Assembly: GCA_026075535.2 (NCBI GenBank)
Contig: AP026540.1
Span: forward strand, 3,224,001 to 3,288,000
Origin: Tricholoma matsutake
Lineage: Eukaryota; Basidiomycota; Agaricomycetes; Agaricales; Tricholomataceae
Direction: 5' to 3'
DNA length: 64,000 nt
Part shown: in pieces, positions 1-10,926 of the stretch
Layout of the letters: the number at the start of each line of letters is the position of its first letter
Position numbering within the stretch: position 1 is the stretch's first letter
Translations under genes and position numbers: made by a program
The notes under the pieces: generated by a model
Told to the model about the DNA's origin: nothing
Database searches by the model: none
Seen by the model: only the letters and a program-made list of their open reading frames with translations

Positions 1-532
1 TGGATCATCAAAAATGGTTAAGAATTGGTTGAGATATGACCAAAAACATTTTTGTATGTATCAGAGCATTGCTTATTACCTGAGCTATAATTTTTTTTGT
101 ACAGCTATATGACATCATAAATATAACAACAACACACCTAACCATCTGTACCATGTGATTTTACTAATTCAACAGCCCAAATGAGTTGTGACTACAAAGA
201 CAGCTGACTCCGAAGATAGAATAGTGGCTCTCTGTCAAATCTTGGCAGAATTCCATAAAAGTTGGTAATCTATGGGGAATTACAATATCTATCCATGAAT
301 TTAATATATTGATCATAATTATTGAGATAAATATGGGTTATTTCCTATGAAAAGATTTACAACAAAAGACTGGTCCAAACCAGTCTTTTTTTGGTCCATG
401 GACCGATTAGGACCGGTCCTAAATGGTCTGGTTGTGGTCCCCCAATGTCTGAGTCAGTCCTAGACTGGTTGCAGTTGCTGGTTGCCCCATTTGGAAGGCA
501 AAAACTGGACCATACTGGACCTTTAAACACTA
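1..532 (-). mobile_element. Family A GGTCC-rich hAT-like element, copy A1 (partial)
   Basis: Non-coding element cut by the window edge. It ends with a terminal repeat that reads TAGTGTTTAAAGGTCCAG on the minus strand, followed by dense GGTCC/GGACC words. The sequence matches copies A2 (17043-17869) and A3 (28294-29129) over most of its length, in reverse orientation. It has no ORF of interest. The terminus and subterminal repeats suggest a non-autonomous hAT-type element, but a target duplication cannot be seen because the other end lies outside the window. Confidence 0.7.
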
Positions 533-629
533 CATTCAGCATCTCTGCTTCTTTGCATGAGACCTCAAAGCTCATAGTGGATCTGTCAGGACTGAGGAGC
601 TGAGGACTATTGGGAGGGGTTGTGGGTTC
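533..629. other. Spacer between A1 and transposase remnant
   Basis: About 100 bases with no gene. It probably belongs to the 3' flank of the interrupted Mutator-like element. I see nothing else in it. Confidence 0.5.
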
Positions 630-1052
630 TCAAGGACCAGGGTGACATGACAGTGCTTGGCACATTTCAGCATAGTATTTTTTGTTGTGCTTTTCAGTCC
701 CAAAGTTCTTGAACAAGCCAGGCATCACATTCATTATAATGATAAGAACCCACAGATCAAGGTGTGGCAGCCGTCCAGCATGGGTGTAGCCCTCGAAATA
801 CTTATTTTTGATCTGGCCATTGAATGACTCAAGGTGATTGTTTGTTCGAGGGATGTCTTCAAGGGGCTTCTCCAGACATTTTGATGCTTCAATTGCACCA
901 GTTTTTGACCATGCAAGCCACATGGCGCATACATGAAGGTAGCTGCTGAGAGATGACAAGAATGGTAGTCTGGCTTTTGACTGCTTTTGTGAGATAGAGT
1001 CCCACTTCTTTCCTAGTGCTTTGAAGTAATTGAGTTCAGAGTTGTATGCACA
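630..1052 (-). pseudogene. Mutator-like transposase, C-terminal part
   Basis: The minus strand encodes about 140 residues resembling the C-terminal third of basidiomycete Mutator-like DDE transposases, including the stretch RTNNHLESFNGQIKNKYF, which is strongly conserved in that family, and an upstream YNSELNYFKALGKKWDS stretch. The frame is open up to the junction with the LTR-element block at 1053. The 5' part of the same gene resumes at 16283: the residues before the block there (YPGVISA) join in frame with YNSELNYF once the 5-bp target duplication is counted once. The gene was therefore a single reading frame before the 15.2-kb insertion. The 5' half also carries stop codons, so it is a dead copy. 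Confidence 0.75.
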
Positions 1053-1066
1053 TGTCAAGACCGATC

Positions 1067-1662
1067 TGTTAAGTACTGAGCTGGAGGAAGGAAGTCGTCA
1101 GATTTCTGGTTGTACCCAGACATTCAAAGTTGATAAGGGTGGATTGAGCAAGGCAGGGAACCCGATGGGAATCCGGGGCAGGGTTCACTTGATGTGCTGT
1201 ACCAAGTGGGGGGAACAGAAAGGACTTGGCTTCATCTGATAAGAAGTTGCACCCTTCTCCTCGTCAAGTATCCTAATTTCAAGACAAGGGTAAGGAGGAT
1301 GATCAGAGGTCCGGAGATTTTCCGGAGAGGATGAGCAAAAGTTTGAGATAGACTTAAGAGGGTAGTTGGAGCATAATTGGGATGGAATTAAGTGGGAGAC
1401 TTGGTTGATTTACAAACTGCTGATACAGGATGAAAGTAGCTAGCTTAAATACTAAAGGCTGGAGGTGATAGGAGTTTCTGAGGCTGTGATAATTGCAAAC
1501 TGGCTTCCAAGACAGATAACCTGAAACTGTTTTATCGAATTGGAAATGAGGGAATTTCACCTCTAGGCAGTGCTGCTGATAGGAGATGGGCTGTGATGCA
1601 AGGCAGCCAGGAAGGGGGGCAGAAAACAATCAGAAATCTGGTTGAGAGAATTGGTCTTGACA
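1067..1662 (-). repeat. 3' LTR of Gypsy G2 (LTR A)
   Basis: 596-bp LTR reading TGTCAAGACC...TACTTAACA on the minus strand. It is immediately preceded, in element orientation, by the polypurine tract AAGGGGGAAATAC at about 1663-1675. It repeats at 15211-15682 (same orientation, truncated) and at 15683-16277 (inverted). The same LTR start and polypurine tract occur in G3 at 21960-21985. Confidence 0.85.
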
Positions 1663-1746
1663 GTATTTCCCCCTTAGTGCCAAGCCTACGAGGCACATGA
1701 AGGTTCAAATCCAAATCAGAAAATTATTTCTTCTTTGTTGATTTTG

Positions 1747-2515
1747 ATGGGGTTCCCAGGTCTTCCTACAACCACCACCAACACTCCACTACTCCCTTTG
1801 ACACAGATGTCCTCCATCCCCTCATACACGGAAAAGATAGTGGCCATCAAGGCCCAGCAGGAGCAGTTGATGGAAGAGCTCTGGTTGGAAGAAGAGGCTA
1901 GGGAGGCTGAGGAGCACTGAGCAGCAGAGGAGGCTGCCAGAGTGGAGGCAGCTAGGGTGGAGGCAGAGAAAAAGGCTGCAGAGGAGGAATGGAAAAAGGC
2001 AGCTGCCACCAAGAGGGCGGAAAAGAAGTGGAAAGCCGGAGAGGTGGAGCCCAAAGAGGCTGAGGGAAGCACCTCCCCCAAGAAGAAGGCAAAAGGAAAG
2101 GCATGGGCAGAGGTGCCTAAAAATGAGGTCCCTGTGTGGCTACAAGCCGCCATTCTGTGTAGAAGGTGAGTTCCCCTTTATTCTTGTTGCACTTCCATGC
2201 TGACTTCCAGTGTATGTTCTAGCCAAAAGTTGTCGTGTTTCTGGGCAGGAACCTGGGGTCACACATGCGAGCCTTGTACGAAGGCAAAGCACAAGTGCGA
2301 GGAGGTAGTATGGGAAGGGCAGGAGTTGCCAGGAGGATCTGGGCTGGGGAACAATAAGGGAGTGATGAAGTTGCTTAGGGAGTTGGTGGGGGTGGTAAAA
2401 GGGATGAAGAGAGAACTGCGGGAGCTCCAGGAGCTCCAGGTTATAAGTGAGGGTGTAATGGGCCTCCAAGATACGATGTCGGACATCCAAGGGGCATTGG
2501 ATCTGGAGTTTCTTT
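1747..2515 (+). CDS. Convergent antisense ORF of Gypsy G2 (coiled coil, CX2CX6C)
   Basis: Plus-strand reading frame between the pol end and the 3' LTR of the minus-strand element G2, so it runs head-on against pol. Part 1 (1747-2167) encodes a charged Ala/Glu/Lys coiled-coil region (EEAAR, AEKKAAEEE) followed by the basic patch PKKKAKGK, with one in-frame TGA at 1918-1920. A likely intron (GTGAG at 2168, AG near 2248) leads to part 2, which carries CEPCTKAKHKC (CX2CX6C, half of a Zn2Cys6-like pattern) and a leucine-rich helix ending at 2515. The splice phase I derive does not join the two frames cleanly, so the gene model is uncertain. G3 has the same arrangement at 20833-21883 and G4 keeps the tail at 60345-60475. 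The function is unknown; a DNA- or RNA-binding accessory protein is a guess. Confidence 0.5.
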
Positions 2516-2559
2516 AGATTTCTATTTTTTATTTATTTGAATGAATGAGAATCCTATTT

Positions 2560-2999
2560 CAAAATGAAGGAATGTTAAGTGGAAAGAGGTCCAGGTTTCC
2601 CCGGGTAACAAGTGTGAAAGTCTGTAATGAGTTCCTGGGCATGATCAAGTTCCATAGCTGGAAGCCAGGAGGTTTCTTCATCGGTTCCTTGGTAACCTTC
2701 CCACCATATGAAATAGAGTAACTTGCATCGGCAGCAATTGTTGATCTTTGATTCAAGGATTTCTGCAATCTCATACTCCAGTTCATTGTCTATAATGACC
2801 AGAGGAGGTGGAGGTTGGATACGATTAGGAATTGTGTTGGGGGTGTCTTCTTCCAGTTGGGAGAGATGGAATACTGGGTGGACAGCCCAGAGGTGATCCA
2901 GAAGTCAAAGGGTAACCGAATGGGTACCTAGATGGGCAATGGTTTCGAAAGGGCCATAGAACTTCTCTGAGAGTTTCTTAGAGGGTCAAGTGGTGTGTA
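2560..2999 (-). pseudogene. Gypsy G2 pol, 3' end with chromodomain
   Basis: The minus strand encodes the end of a chromovirus polyprotein: a PSKKLSEKFYGPF stretch, HPVFHISQLEE, then a chromodomain-like segment (LYFIWWEGYQGTDEETSWLPA). It is separated from the rest of G2 pol by the insertion of G1 at 3005. Two TGA codons interrupt it (about 2918 and 2985) where related copies have Arg; both look like CGA-to-TGA changes. It is closely similar to the G3 (20428-20811) and G4 (60540-60890) chromodomain ends. Confidence 0.75.
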
Positions 3000-3004
3000 A
3001 GTGT

Positions 3005-3203
3005 TGGAAGGGAGAGTGTTCTCCCAACACTCAAGGGCCAAGCTGTGAGGAATGTGGTATCTATTCAAGGGAGATTATTCTACTATGACAAATGTATCAT
3101 GTATCTAAAGTGAACTTGCACATGATCTCCATGTGACCATGTAGATGACATAATACTTGTGATATGTGTGTACGTGAGTTGTAAGAGAACCAGTTCTCTT
3201 ACA
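3005..3203 (-). repeat. 3' LTR of G1
   Basis: 199-bp LTR ending (in element orientation) CTCTCCCTTCCA and starting TGTAAGAGAACTGG. It is highly similar to the copy at 10927-11125 over its whole length. Confidence 0.85.
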
Positions 3204-3240
3204 CTCTCTCCCGTTCCAAAAAATTCTATGTTTCCTGTGC

Positions 3241-4646
3241 TCATCTCTCCCAAACATCCAGTGCCTCTGTCTCCAATATTTCCGATTGTGGCAGCCATAA
3301 ATCCAAATCCGGCCCATATCCTTTCCAATGGACCAGATACTGCTTCCCTCTGCCATGCGGTCTTTCGTCCAAGATCTTTTCCATGAAAAATTCTGTCGAT
3401 TCTTCTGCTGTCATGATCGGTCCCAGCACTCCATAGTCCTTCCTGGGAACAGTATGTCATTATTTTCCACATGCATTTTTAGTTGCGACACATGAAACAT
3501 CAAATAGCGAGAAGATGGGGGGGGGGGGGGGGGTAACGCTAGTTTGTCGGTCAAAGAATCTGGAAAGGCCTCCAATACTTTGTATGGTCCATCCCAATGC
3601 AGCATAAACATTGCCACTCTCCTGCTCTTCTTTTGCATATATTCCCTCCTGCAGTGTGCAGTTTTTAACATAACTTTTTCTCCTACCTCAAACTCCTTGT
3701 CATTAGTTTGCTCCTTGTTAGCTTGAAGTGCCTGTGAGATCTTTGCTGCCAAGAGGCAATCCTTTGCCCTCTTGACCTCCTCGTTTATCCTCTCAATCAC
3801 TTCTCTAGTACGGGTCATCTCCTTGTCATCTTCTATTATTTCATCGTTTGGTGTGGCGATCAGAGGAGGCAACACATGTGGTGATCGACCTGTCTTCAGT
3901 ATGAAAGGGCACACCTGCATCGAAGCATTTACTGTATTCATGATATCAAAACATACTTTCAGCAATGCCTTTGCCCAGCCACTCTGGTTTTGTTCGACGT
4001 AGTATCTCAAACATTGTGCCACTGTTTTGTTGGACCTTTCCAAGGAACTGTCCATCTCTGGGTGATATGCTGTCAAAAGCTTGTGCTTAACACCTGTCAT
4101 TCTCATTAGTTTCTTCCAGAATTTTGAGACAAAAAACCTGTTGCAATCACTGATAATCTCCAGTGGGCAGCCATTTTTGCAGTACCAGCAGTCAAAAAAG
4201 ATCACTGCAAACTCATCGGCCGTCATGTTCACGTTACATGGAGTGATTTGTATATTGGCTCCAAGCCGATCCATCATCATTACGATCACATCAAAACCAT
4301 CATCAAGAGGGAGGGGGCCTACAAAATCTATGGCCACTGAATCGAATCTTTTGTCAGGGACAGGTAGGGGGTGTAGTGGTCCTGGGACTTTTGTCATAGT
4401 TGACCTGTTACGCTGACAGGGCCCACACCCTGGGATGTATGCTGAAATTAGGTCCCTCCTCATGTTAGGCCAATAAAAGTCATTTCTGAGTGATGTGTAC
4501 AACCTTTCTCCACCAAAATGCCCGAGATGGTCATGCACCAGTCTAAATAGTTGCTTGCACATGTCTTTGTACTTGGGGATGATCAGGTGTTCCCCTATGA
4601 ACAGGAGTCCATTTTTTAATGCAAAGTTCAATTTTGCATCTACCAT
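3241..4646 (-). pseudogene. G1 integrase and chromodomain
   Basis: Integrase with an HHCC zinc-binding domain (HDHLGHFGGERLY ... CGPCQ), a catalytic core with Asp in AIDFVGPL, Asp in IISDCNRFF and Glu in YHPEMDSSLERSN, and a C-terminal chromodomain (KILDERPHG, YLVHWKGYG) in a different, overlapping frame at 3241-3429. The frame change between core and chromodomain and the degraded second motif argue that it is inactive. A run of 14 or more G at about 3518-3532, near the end of the core, may be related to the frame change. Chromodomains of this class target integration to marked chromatin. Confidence 0.8.
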
Positions 4647-4691
4647 GTTACATTTGATGTCCTCTAAAATGCCAGCGCACCACTTGTCCTT

Positions 4692-5117
4692 TCAGTAACC
4701 TTTTCTAATTTGTGCAAACAGCTTTGGACTAGTCTCAATTTCGAATATTGCATTGACTGCCACTGGTATCACCACTGGTTCTGGTAGTCTTGACAATGCA
4801 TCTGCTATGGTGTTGTCCTCCCCTTTTATGTAAGTGATGGAGTATTCATACTGTGACAAGTATTCCATCCACCTTACCTGTCGCAATGACAAGTCCCATT
4901 GTCCATCAAAATTTTCAATGGTCTTGTGGTCCATGTAAATGCTGATGTGTGTGCCTAGCAAGTCAACCCTCCATTTTGCTAATGCAGGCATGATGCTCAG
5001 CAACTCTTGCTCATGCACCGGGTAGTGTAGTTCTGGTCCTTTTAGCTGTTGGCTATCGAAAGCTACTGGTCTCAAACTTTCCCAAGTCTTGCCAAAGAGA
5101 GCACTGCTCCTGTGCAT
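4692..5117 (-). pseudogene. G1 RNase H domain
   Basis: Encodes an RNase H-like region: YPVHEQELLSIMPALAKWR, MDHKTIENF and GEDNTIADALSRLP, the last being the usual end of Gypsy RNase H. It overlaps the RT frame by about 45 bases in another phase, a frameshift relative to an intact pol. Its role in an active element is to degrade the RNA strand during reverse transcription. Confidence 0.75.
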
Positions 5118-5828
5118 CTTTTACTTGCATCGCAAGTCATGAAGATTTTGTTCTTTCCAGGTTCATGGTGGTTGATGGTCATCAAACAATCATGACTGAG
5201 AACCAATCTCTTGATAGCTTCAAATATGCATTGGTGTTCTAATTTCCATGGGGGGAATGTTGCATTGCACTCCTTTTTCATTAACAGGGTGAGGATCACA
5301 GTGTGTTCCACAAGTGCCAGCAAGAAAACACTGATGTAGTGCACTAGGCCTAGAAATTGCCAAACTTGTTTTGCCAAGGTAGGTGCCTGCCAGTTTAGTA
5401 CTTGCTCCACCTTAGATCCATCAGCTTCAATTCCCTCCATGGAGATGTCATGCCCTAGAAAATTAATTTGCATCGTGAATAACACTGATTTCTTTGTAGA
5501 GCAGTATAGTTGAGCAATGCATAGGGCTTCCAGCACTGCCATCACATTCACTTTATGTTCCACTAGGCTCGACGACCAGATAATAATGTCGTCCAGGTAT
5601 ACATGGCAGATTCTCCCGATCAGCTCTGATAGCACCAACGTAACTCGATGCTGATGTGTTGCTGGTGAGTTTCTCAAACCCATGGGCATGATGACCTATT
5701 CGCAAAGTCTGAAAGTTGTTAGCATGGTGGTGTTCTGGGTGTACTAGCATTTGGAAGAACAAGTTCATCATGTCGATCTTACCCCAGATTTTTCCCTTTG
5801 CGCAATCTGCCAAGATGTCATCAATTCA
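5072..5828 (-). pseudogene. G1 reverse transcriptase
   Basis: Two frames cover the RT. Upstream (5553-5825) is ADCAKGKIWGKIDMMNLFFQ, downstream (5072-5689) MPMGLRNSPATHQHRV and the catalytic YLDDIII box. A frameshift lies just before VIMPMGL and a TGA lies at 5826-5828 where the family has Arg (LP-R-IDDIL), again a CGA-to-TGA-type change. Length and order (RT then RNase H then integrase) are normal for Ty3/Gypsy elements. Confidence 0.8.
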
Positions 5829-6310
5829 TGGCAAGGGGGAGTTATCAGGAACTGTAATTTTGTTTAGCTTTCTGTAATCATTTACCCAACGTGGCAGAAC
5901 TGAGCTATCCACTTTCAGAATGATGAATGATGGTGAGGCATAAGGCGATGATGATGGTCATATCCAGCCTGCTTTAGAGTGTTGCTCGATTAATGTCTTC
6001 CATCCCTCTCTGTACTTTCGGGGACAGGAGTATGCTCATCCCACTGATATCAGAGCACCTGGCTTAACCTTGATGTGATGGTAAACGTCTGTTGGTAAGT
6101 CTTTTGCATGCGGAATATCCACAGGGAAATGGTCCACAAAATGCATCTTATAAGTCGCATCCAATTTATCCAAAATGGCTTGCGTCGCTAGTCCTTCAAC
6201 TCTCTTTCTGATCACGGCAATAACACATGTGTCTGTGTTGTGTGTGTGTCAAAGTCAAAGCATTCAGGGTTCTCTGCAAAAAGACATAGTAATTCTTCAT
6301 GTATTAACCT

Positions 6311-6724
6311 TCAATCATCGCATGCCTGAATGAGGCCAGCCTTAATCGCCTTAGTTTCAACTCGTCTTCGCTCTTGCATGGAGAGCTGCAAAGGTGGTGC
6401 TTGTATGTGAGGCGGGTTCAGTAGATTGTATTGGCTCTCCTTAGCTATCGCTGTCCTGAGTTCCACATCGATGACGATCTTGTTTTGTGTCAAGAAGTCC
6501 AGTCCTAATATAATATCTGTGCGCAGATTCAGACAAACAATTGCATTTACAACTTTGGACTTCCATGACGTGTCTGGGGATTTCAGGTGTAATTTACAGT
6601 AATCTGATAAGCTAGAGTCTGAGGATTTCTCTCCATTCATGAAGGCACCAGTAACAGGGAAAGGCTTGAACAGTTTGCAGCAGACGAGTCCCATAACTTC
6701 TATGAGCTCAGATGAAATCAGCAC
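6311..6724 (-). pseudogene. G1 protease-like region
   Basis: Contains the C-terminal part of a retropepsin-type fold (NLRTDIILGLDFLTQNKIVID), typical of the Gypsy segment between gag and RT. The catalytic DSG-type triad is not clearly visible in this frame, so only the family position and the ILGLDFL motif support the call. About 480 bases of decayed linker (5829-6310) separate it from RT. Confidence 0.55.
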
Positions 6725-6751
6725 TGGGGGGGAACCATGGTCAATAAGCGC

Positions 6752-7213
6752 TCAGATTGGAGTAGGAGCACAGGTCAAAGGAGCATCAAGACAACAGTCC
6801 CACCATAAATGGGATGGTAAGGAGAGGGGTTTCATCACACACTCTGAAGCTTCATCCTTGGACATTTCAAAACTATTGTTGCTCTCTGTTTCAAAGACGC
6901 CAGCGACCACAGTCATCCCTATCACCTCGAAAGCAGCCTTCGCCTTGAGTGCCTCTGCTAACATGACATTTCTGCATGCCTCTGGTGTCGGTCTGCCTTT
7001 GTTCCCCAGTGGGCAGTCTGTCGCAAAGTGTCCTGCATAAAAATATCTGCAATGGAAACAACTGCGGTGAGCTTTAAGGAGATTGTGTTCAGTCATAGTG
7101 AGCTTAGCGATGAATGGCTGGATATTGTTTGTCGCATTTGCGAGCACTCCTGGAGTGCCAGTGGAAACAGCGGGCATGGCAGCAATGCTAGATCCTGTGT
7201 TTGTGTGTGCCAC
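6752..7213 (-). pseudogene. G1 gag, zinc-knuckle part
   Basis: Encodes the C-terminal half of a gag-like protein with CFHCRYFYAGHFATDC, a CCHC knuckle with two extra residues between the second Cys and His (CX2CX6HX4C instead of CX2CX4HX4C). The upstream part of gag has been moved away by the insertion of B1 at 7227 and further hairpin DNA. Confidence 0.7.
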
Positions 7214-7474
7214 CTTTGCATTTGTGCAGTACTTTACAGTCCCCCACCTGTCCTAGTGGACTCCAACCAGACTGACCAGAGTCCACTGGAGTCCGAGTGG
7301 AGTCCGAGTGGAGTCCAATTGAACTACACTAAGTCATGTAGAGTTCAATCCCCCATTGGAGTCCAACTGGAGTCCAAGTGGAGTCCAAGTGGAGTCCAAG
7401 TGCAACCAAATGATAAGTCAATTGGATATGAGCTCAAAGGACTTCGGACTTGGTGAATTTCATAAAGTACCCAC

Positions 7475-7568
7475 AAAATAAATTTGTGTACTGCAGGAAT
7501 TGAACTCAAGACCTCACCATAAGGAATCACATGACAAACCAAACAAGTGTGCTCAACCACTTGAGCCA
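7475..7568 (-). promoter_or_regulatory. tRNA-like Pol III module, left end of B1
   Basis: On the minus strand: A-box-like TGGCTCAAGTGG (7557-7568) in a clear D-arm (GCTC stem, GAGC partner), B-box-like AGTTCAATTCC (7496-7506) and a T-run (7475-7478). It points outward toward the left terminus. The rest does not fold as a proper tRNA, so it is a SINE-head-like promoter rather than a tRNA gene. Confidence 0.55.
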
Positions 7569-7679
7569 CAGGAGATTTATTGGGGATCAATATAAGGTTT
7601 ATTTATGACTCAACTTTTCATATTCTTTGAGGAGGCATTTTTCAAACAATTAAGATCAAAAAATTTTAATTAACCACAT

Positions 7680-7928
7680 CCCTCGTGTAGGACACGAGGG
7701 AGTGGGTATAATATAATAATAAACAAAAAAAAACCCCTCTCGCAAGATGTGAGAGGGGGGGGATTATTACTATGTACATAAAAAACTAAACCCCTCACGT
7801 TCAGCACGAGGAGGGGATTTGTAAGTACTACAATATATATACCCCTCGCATTCGGTGCGAGGGGGGGGGCAGAGATAAATTAAAAATAATAAAGACCCCT
7901 CCCCATGCAAAATGCGGGGGAGGGGGGG
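7680..7928. repeat. Array of five perfect C/G-rich hairpins in B1
   Basis: Successive inverted repeats of the form CCCTC...GAGGG separated by AT-rich spacers, at about 7680-7700, 7734-7760, 7792-7818, 7842-7868 and 7896-7928. Example: CCCTCGTGTAGGACACGAGG. Equivalent hairpins in B2 and B3 differ in sequence but stay paired. Confidence 0.8.
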
Positions 7929-9087
7929 TTGGGGGATGCAGTCTGGGGTGGGTGTCATCACCCACCCCTCCTCGCACACGTCCATCGCCGTAGCAAGCCA
8001 CACCCGTCATCCACCCTACAAGCAGTTGCTCATAGGCATGGGGATGGGTGCCGTGGTCGTCTTATCCCTGGTGTGCCCGCCATCCACCCGATGAGCAGCT
8101 GCTCATCGGCATGGGCTCTCACCACCCATCCACCCTGTGAGCCTCTGCTCGCAGGCATGGGGTGGGTGTGTTGTTGGCTTTGGGGGGTGCTGGTAGGCAT
8201 CGTCATCATTGACTGCACACACTCACGATCCACCCTACGAGCAGGGGCTCGCAGGCATGGGGTGGGTGTGTTGGCTCATTTGTGGGTGGTGGTGTCGTTA
8301 CTAGTAGATTATAACCTAGAAAACTAAAAAAACGAGTTAGTTAGTTCATAAAAACAAAAACCAAGTCAAAAAAACTTACATAGGGGGCCTGTGTTGGCTC
8401 GTTTGCGAGTGGTGGTGTCGTTACTAGTAGATTATAACCTAGAAAACTAAAAAAATGAGTTAGTTAGTTTATAAAAACAAAAACAAAGCAAAAAAAACTT
8501 ACATAAGGCCCAAATGACGCAGATTGCATTGTTTGGGCCTGTGTTGGCTCGTTTGCGAGTGGTGGCATCGTTGCCAGTAGATTATAACCTAGAAAACTAA
8601 AAAAACAAGTTAGTTAGTTTATAAAAACAAAAACCAAGCAAAAAAAACTTACATAAGGCCCAAACGACGCAGATTGCATCGTTTGGGCCCGTGTTGGCTC
8701 GTTTGCGAGTGGTGGTGTTGTTGCCAGTAGATTATAACCTAGAAAGCTAAAAAAACAGGTTGGTTAGTTTATAAAAACAAAAAGCAAACAAAAAAAAAAC
8801 TTACCTAGGGCCCAAACAACGCGATCTGCATCATTTGGGCCTGCATTCCATCCATTCGGCTCGTTTGCGGGTGGTGGTGATGGCAGATTGGGTATGGGAG
8901 CGGTGGCAGTGGGTGTCCACACAGTGGTGGTGGTGGTAGAGAGAGGAGGGAGGGAGGCGGCATCGACGGTGGTGGTGGTGGTGGTGAGTGATGAGCTGGC
9001 ACATTTGATGACGCGGCTATATGCTTTGTCATACACAGCCACACACAGTACCTAGCACAAGTAGATGATACCTTAAACAAGGTACTG

Positions 9088-9171
9088 TGGTGTAATGGTT
9101 ATATTGTGTGTTATGATTACATAAGCAATCGACAGGGATCTGGGTTTGATTCCTTTCCTTACACACTTTTT
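9088..9171 (+). promoter_or_regulatory. tRNA-like Pol III module, right end of B1
   Basis: A box TGGTGTAATGG (9088-9098) fits the TRGYNNARNGG consensus exactly. The B box GGTTTGATTCC (9143-9153) differs at one base from the ideal. TTTTT at 9167-9171 would terminate Pol III. It points outward toward the right terminus. Confidence 0.6.
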
Positions 9172-9277
9172 GAGCGGAATCCGACTGGACTCCCAGTGGA
9201 CTCCAGTCGGACTCCGGTCAGTCCAGTCAGACTCCAGTCAGAGTCCAATGGGCAAGGTGGGGGAGTGTAAAGACCTC

Positions 9278-10200
9278 TGTTATTTGCAGGTTTTGACATG
9301 AATATGTATTTTAATAATATAATTACACTAGATTAAACTAATATATCGAACAAGAAACCCCCCCCACTCGCATTTGCAGCTGTTTGCAGTGAGAGGGGGG
9401 GGTGGTGGCCATAGTCGCCCAGAACAAAACTTGTTGCTCCCTGTTTCCACCCCACAAGCAGTTGCTCGTGGCAGTGGTTGGGGGTGCTGTCGTGGTGGTG
9501 GTCCTTGGGTCTGCTGCTGCTTGTCATCATCATCCCACCTGTGATCCACCCCACGAGCAGTTGCTCGTGAGGCTGGGGGTGGGGTGTGTTGTTTCTTGTT
9601 CATCGCTGCTCCCATCCCTGTTATCCACCTTGTGAGCAGAGGCTCACAACAGTGGTGGGGCGGTGCTGTCGACAGTGTCATCTCGTTGTTATAGCACCAT
9701 TAGAACCTTAAAGTCGAATAAAAACATTAGTTAGTTAGGAAAAAACAAGAACGAAAGATAGAAAAAAATACCTAGGGCCCAAATGACGATAGACATCGTT
9801 TGGGCCATGATGCTGCCATTGTGGTTGCTTACTAGTCGTCCTTGCTCCCCATTTCCACCCATGAGCAGTTGCTCATGGCGGTGGTTGGGGGTGCTATGTG
9901 GTCATGAATCATCCTATAGTTTTAGATTAGAAGTGTCGTGAGTGAATCAACAAGGTCAGATGATCACTCACCTGACCAAAATCCCAGCACCGGCATATCC
10001 GCATCATACCCATAACACCGTGGAAATGGGTATGGTATTGCCCAGGTATGGCAACTTCCAACCCATACCCGTAACCGTGCATACCCATAACCATATTATC
10101 ACAGGTTTACCCAAATCCGTGTCATGCCTTAAATGTGAGCAGTAGAAGGCAATCGTGATGCATGTTAACCCAGGATTGAACCGAGGATCCTTTGAAGTTG
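9278..10200. repeat. Hairpin-rich DNA between B1 and gag start
   Basis: No gene. It holds a long C/G hairpin (9358-9400), GAGCAGTTGCTC-type hairpins (about 9455, 9553, 9630, 9862) and a GGGCCCAAATGACG...CGTTTGGGCC hairpin (about 9775-9807), the same modules as in B elements but without recognisable termini. From about 9960 to 10130 it carries repeated words such as ACCCATAAC and ATGGGTATGG in both orientations, perhaps a further small insertion. Confidence 0.6.
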
Positions 10201-10220
10201 TAAATGACGTTTACTACTCA

Positions 10221-10538
10221 CTCATCCTCAGCTATCTTCTTGTTCTGAAAAAATCTGTGACATGCATTTTTGAAGATGCACACTGCCATGATCATGATGC
10301 ACCTGGCTGATAACACAGGAGCATGGTTGCCCTTGCCTCCGCTGACTATGGCAGGTGCATAAGGTGTAGTGTCCATTTGATAGGCTGGGGTTGGGATGAT
10401 GTCAGAGTTGGATGAGTCAGATGATGATTCTGAAGGTCGATAATATGTGGTACTGGGTCCAGGCAGTGATGGGGGATGATTGATTCCTTGCAAGGCAGGG
10501 GGTGACTGGGCGTGGTTTGGAGAGCTTGGCGGTGTCAT
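10221..10538 (-). pseudogene. G1 gag, N-terminal part
   Basis: ATG at 10538 (MTPPSSPNHAQ...) opens a Pro/Ser-rich gag start that runs into a helical stretch and a stop. It lies about 390 bases inside the 5' LTR of G1, the expected place for gag. The rest of gag is at 6752-7213 beyond the inserted elements. 10539-10926 is the G1 leader, with no other gene seen. Confidence 0.5.
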
Positions 10539-10926
10539 GAGGGGACTCAAGGACAAAGGTAAAGGAGCAACATGTCCTCTACTCCAGGTGGTGAGCGGGG
10601 TATGAGTGGATGGTTTGCGAGACAGGTTGTGAAGTTGTGGACAGGTAAGACTAGGGTATTAAGTCATTGTGAAAAGGGTGGGGGGTTTTGTTTAAATTGT
10701 TTATATACAAGGTTTATAGTGACTATATGTGCAAGATGTGATGACGCGAGGGTTGGTAGTGATGTAGGTTTTCCAGTGTTTCTACTTGCAGTGGACATGA
10801 CGTGGCATGGCATGAGTTTAAACAAGAAGTCATGGGTATTATGGAGAAAATGCCAGGGGTAACGTGGGCGATAACACGGGATATTGTGTCTTTTTTGTAT
10901 GAATCATGCTCATCACAAAAAAAAAG

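Larger units (their letters stand above)
7227..9277 (+). mobile_element. Hairpin element B1 (hAT-like, non-coding, tRNA-like modules)
   Basis: 2051-bp element starting CAGTACTTTACAGTCCCCCA and ending in the inverted equivalent GGGGGAGTGTAAAGACCTC. Next to both ends are dense repeats of GGAGTCC/GGACTCC. A tRNA-like module faces each end (minus at 7475-7568, plus at 9088-9171). The interior holds five C/G-rich hairpins (7680-7928), four GAGCA...TGCTC hairpins (about 8010-8260), and three near-identical units of about 150 bp (8380-8850), each containing GGCCCAAA...TTTGGGCC hairpins. It has no plausible protein gene. It matches B2 (61286-63174) along its length and B3 (57675-59695) inverted. No clean target duplication is visible here, unlike B2 and B3. 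Confidence 0.8.

Noticed and set aside
2197..2490. Two minus-strand frames of 75-116 codons opposite the G2 antisense ORF
   Set aside because: Shadow frames; the plus-strand reading has the Cys motif and its counterpart in G3.
7905..8327. Plus-strand 140-codon frame in B1
   Set aside because: Low-complexity His/Pro/Trp-rich translation of hairpin DNA; it is not kept as an equivalent frame in B2 or B3.
7219..9285. 8-bp target duplication for B1
   Set aside because: Flanks catttgtg and tgttattt do not match; the right flank has probably been replaced by another insertion.
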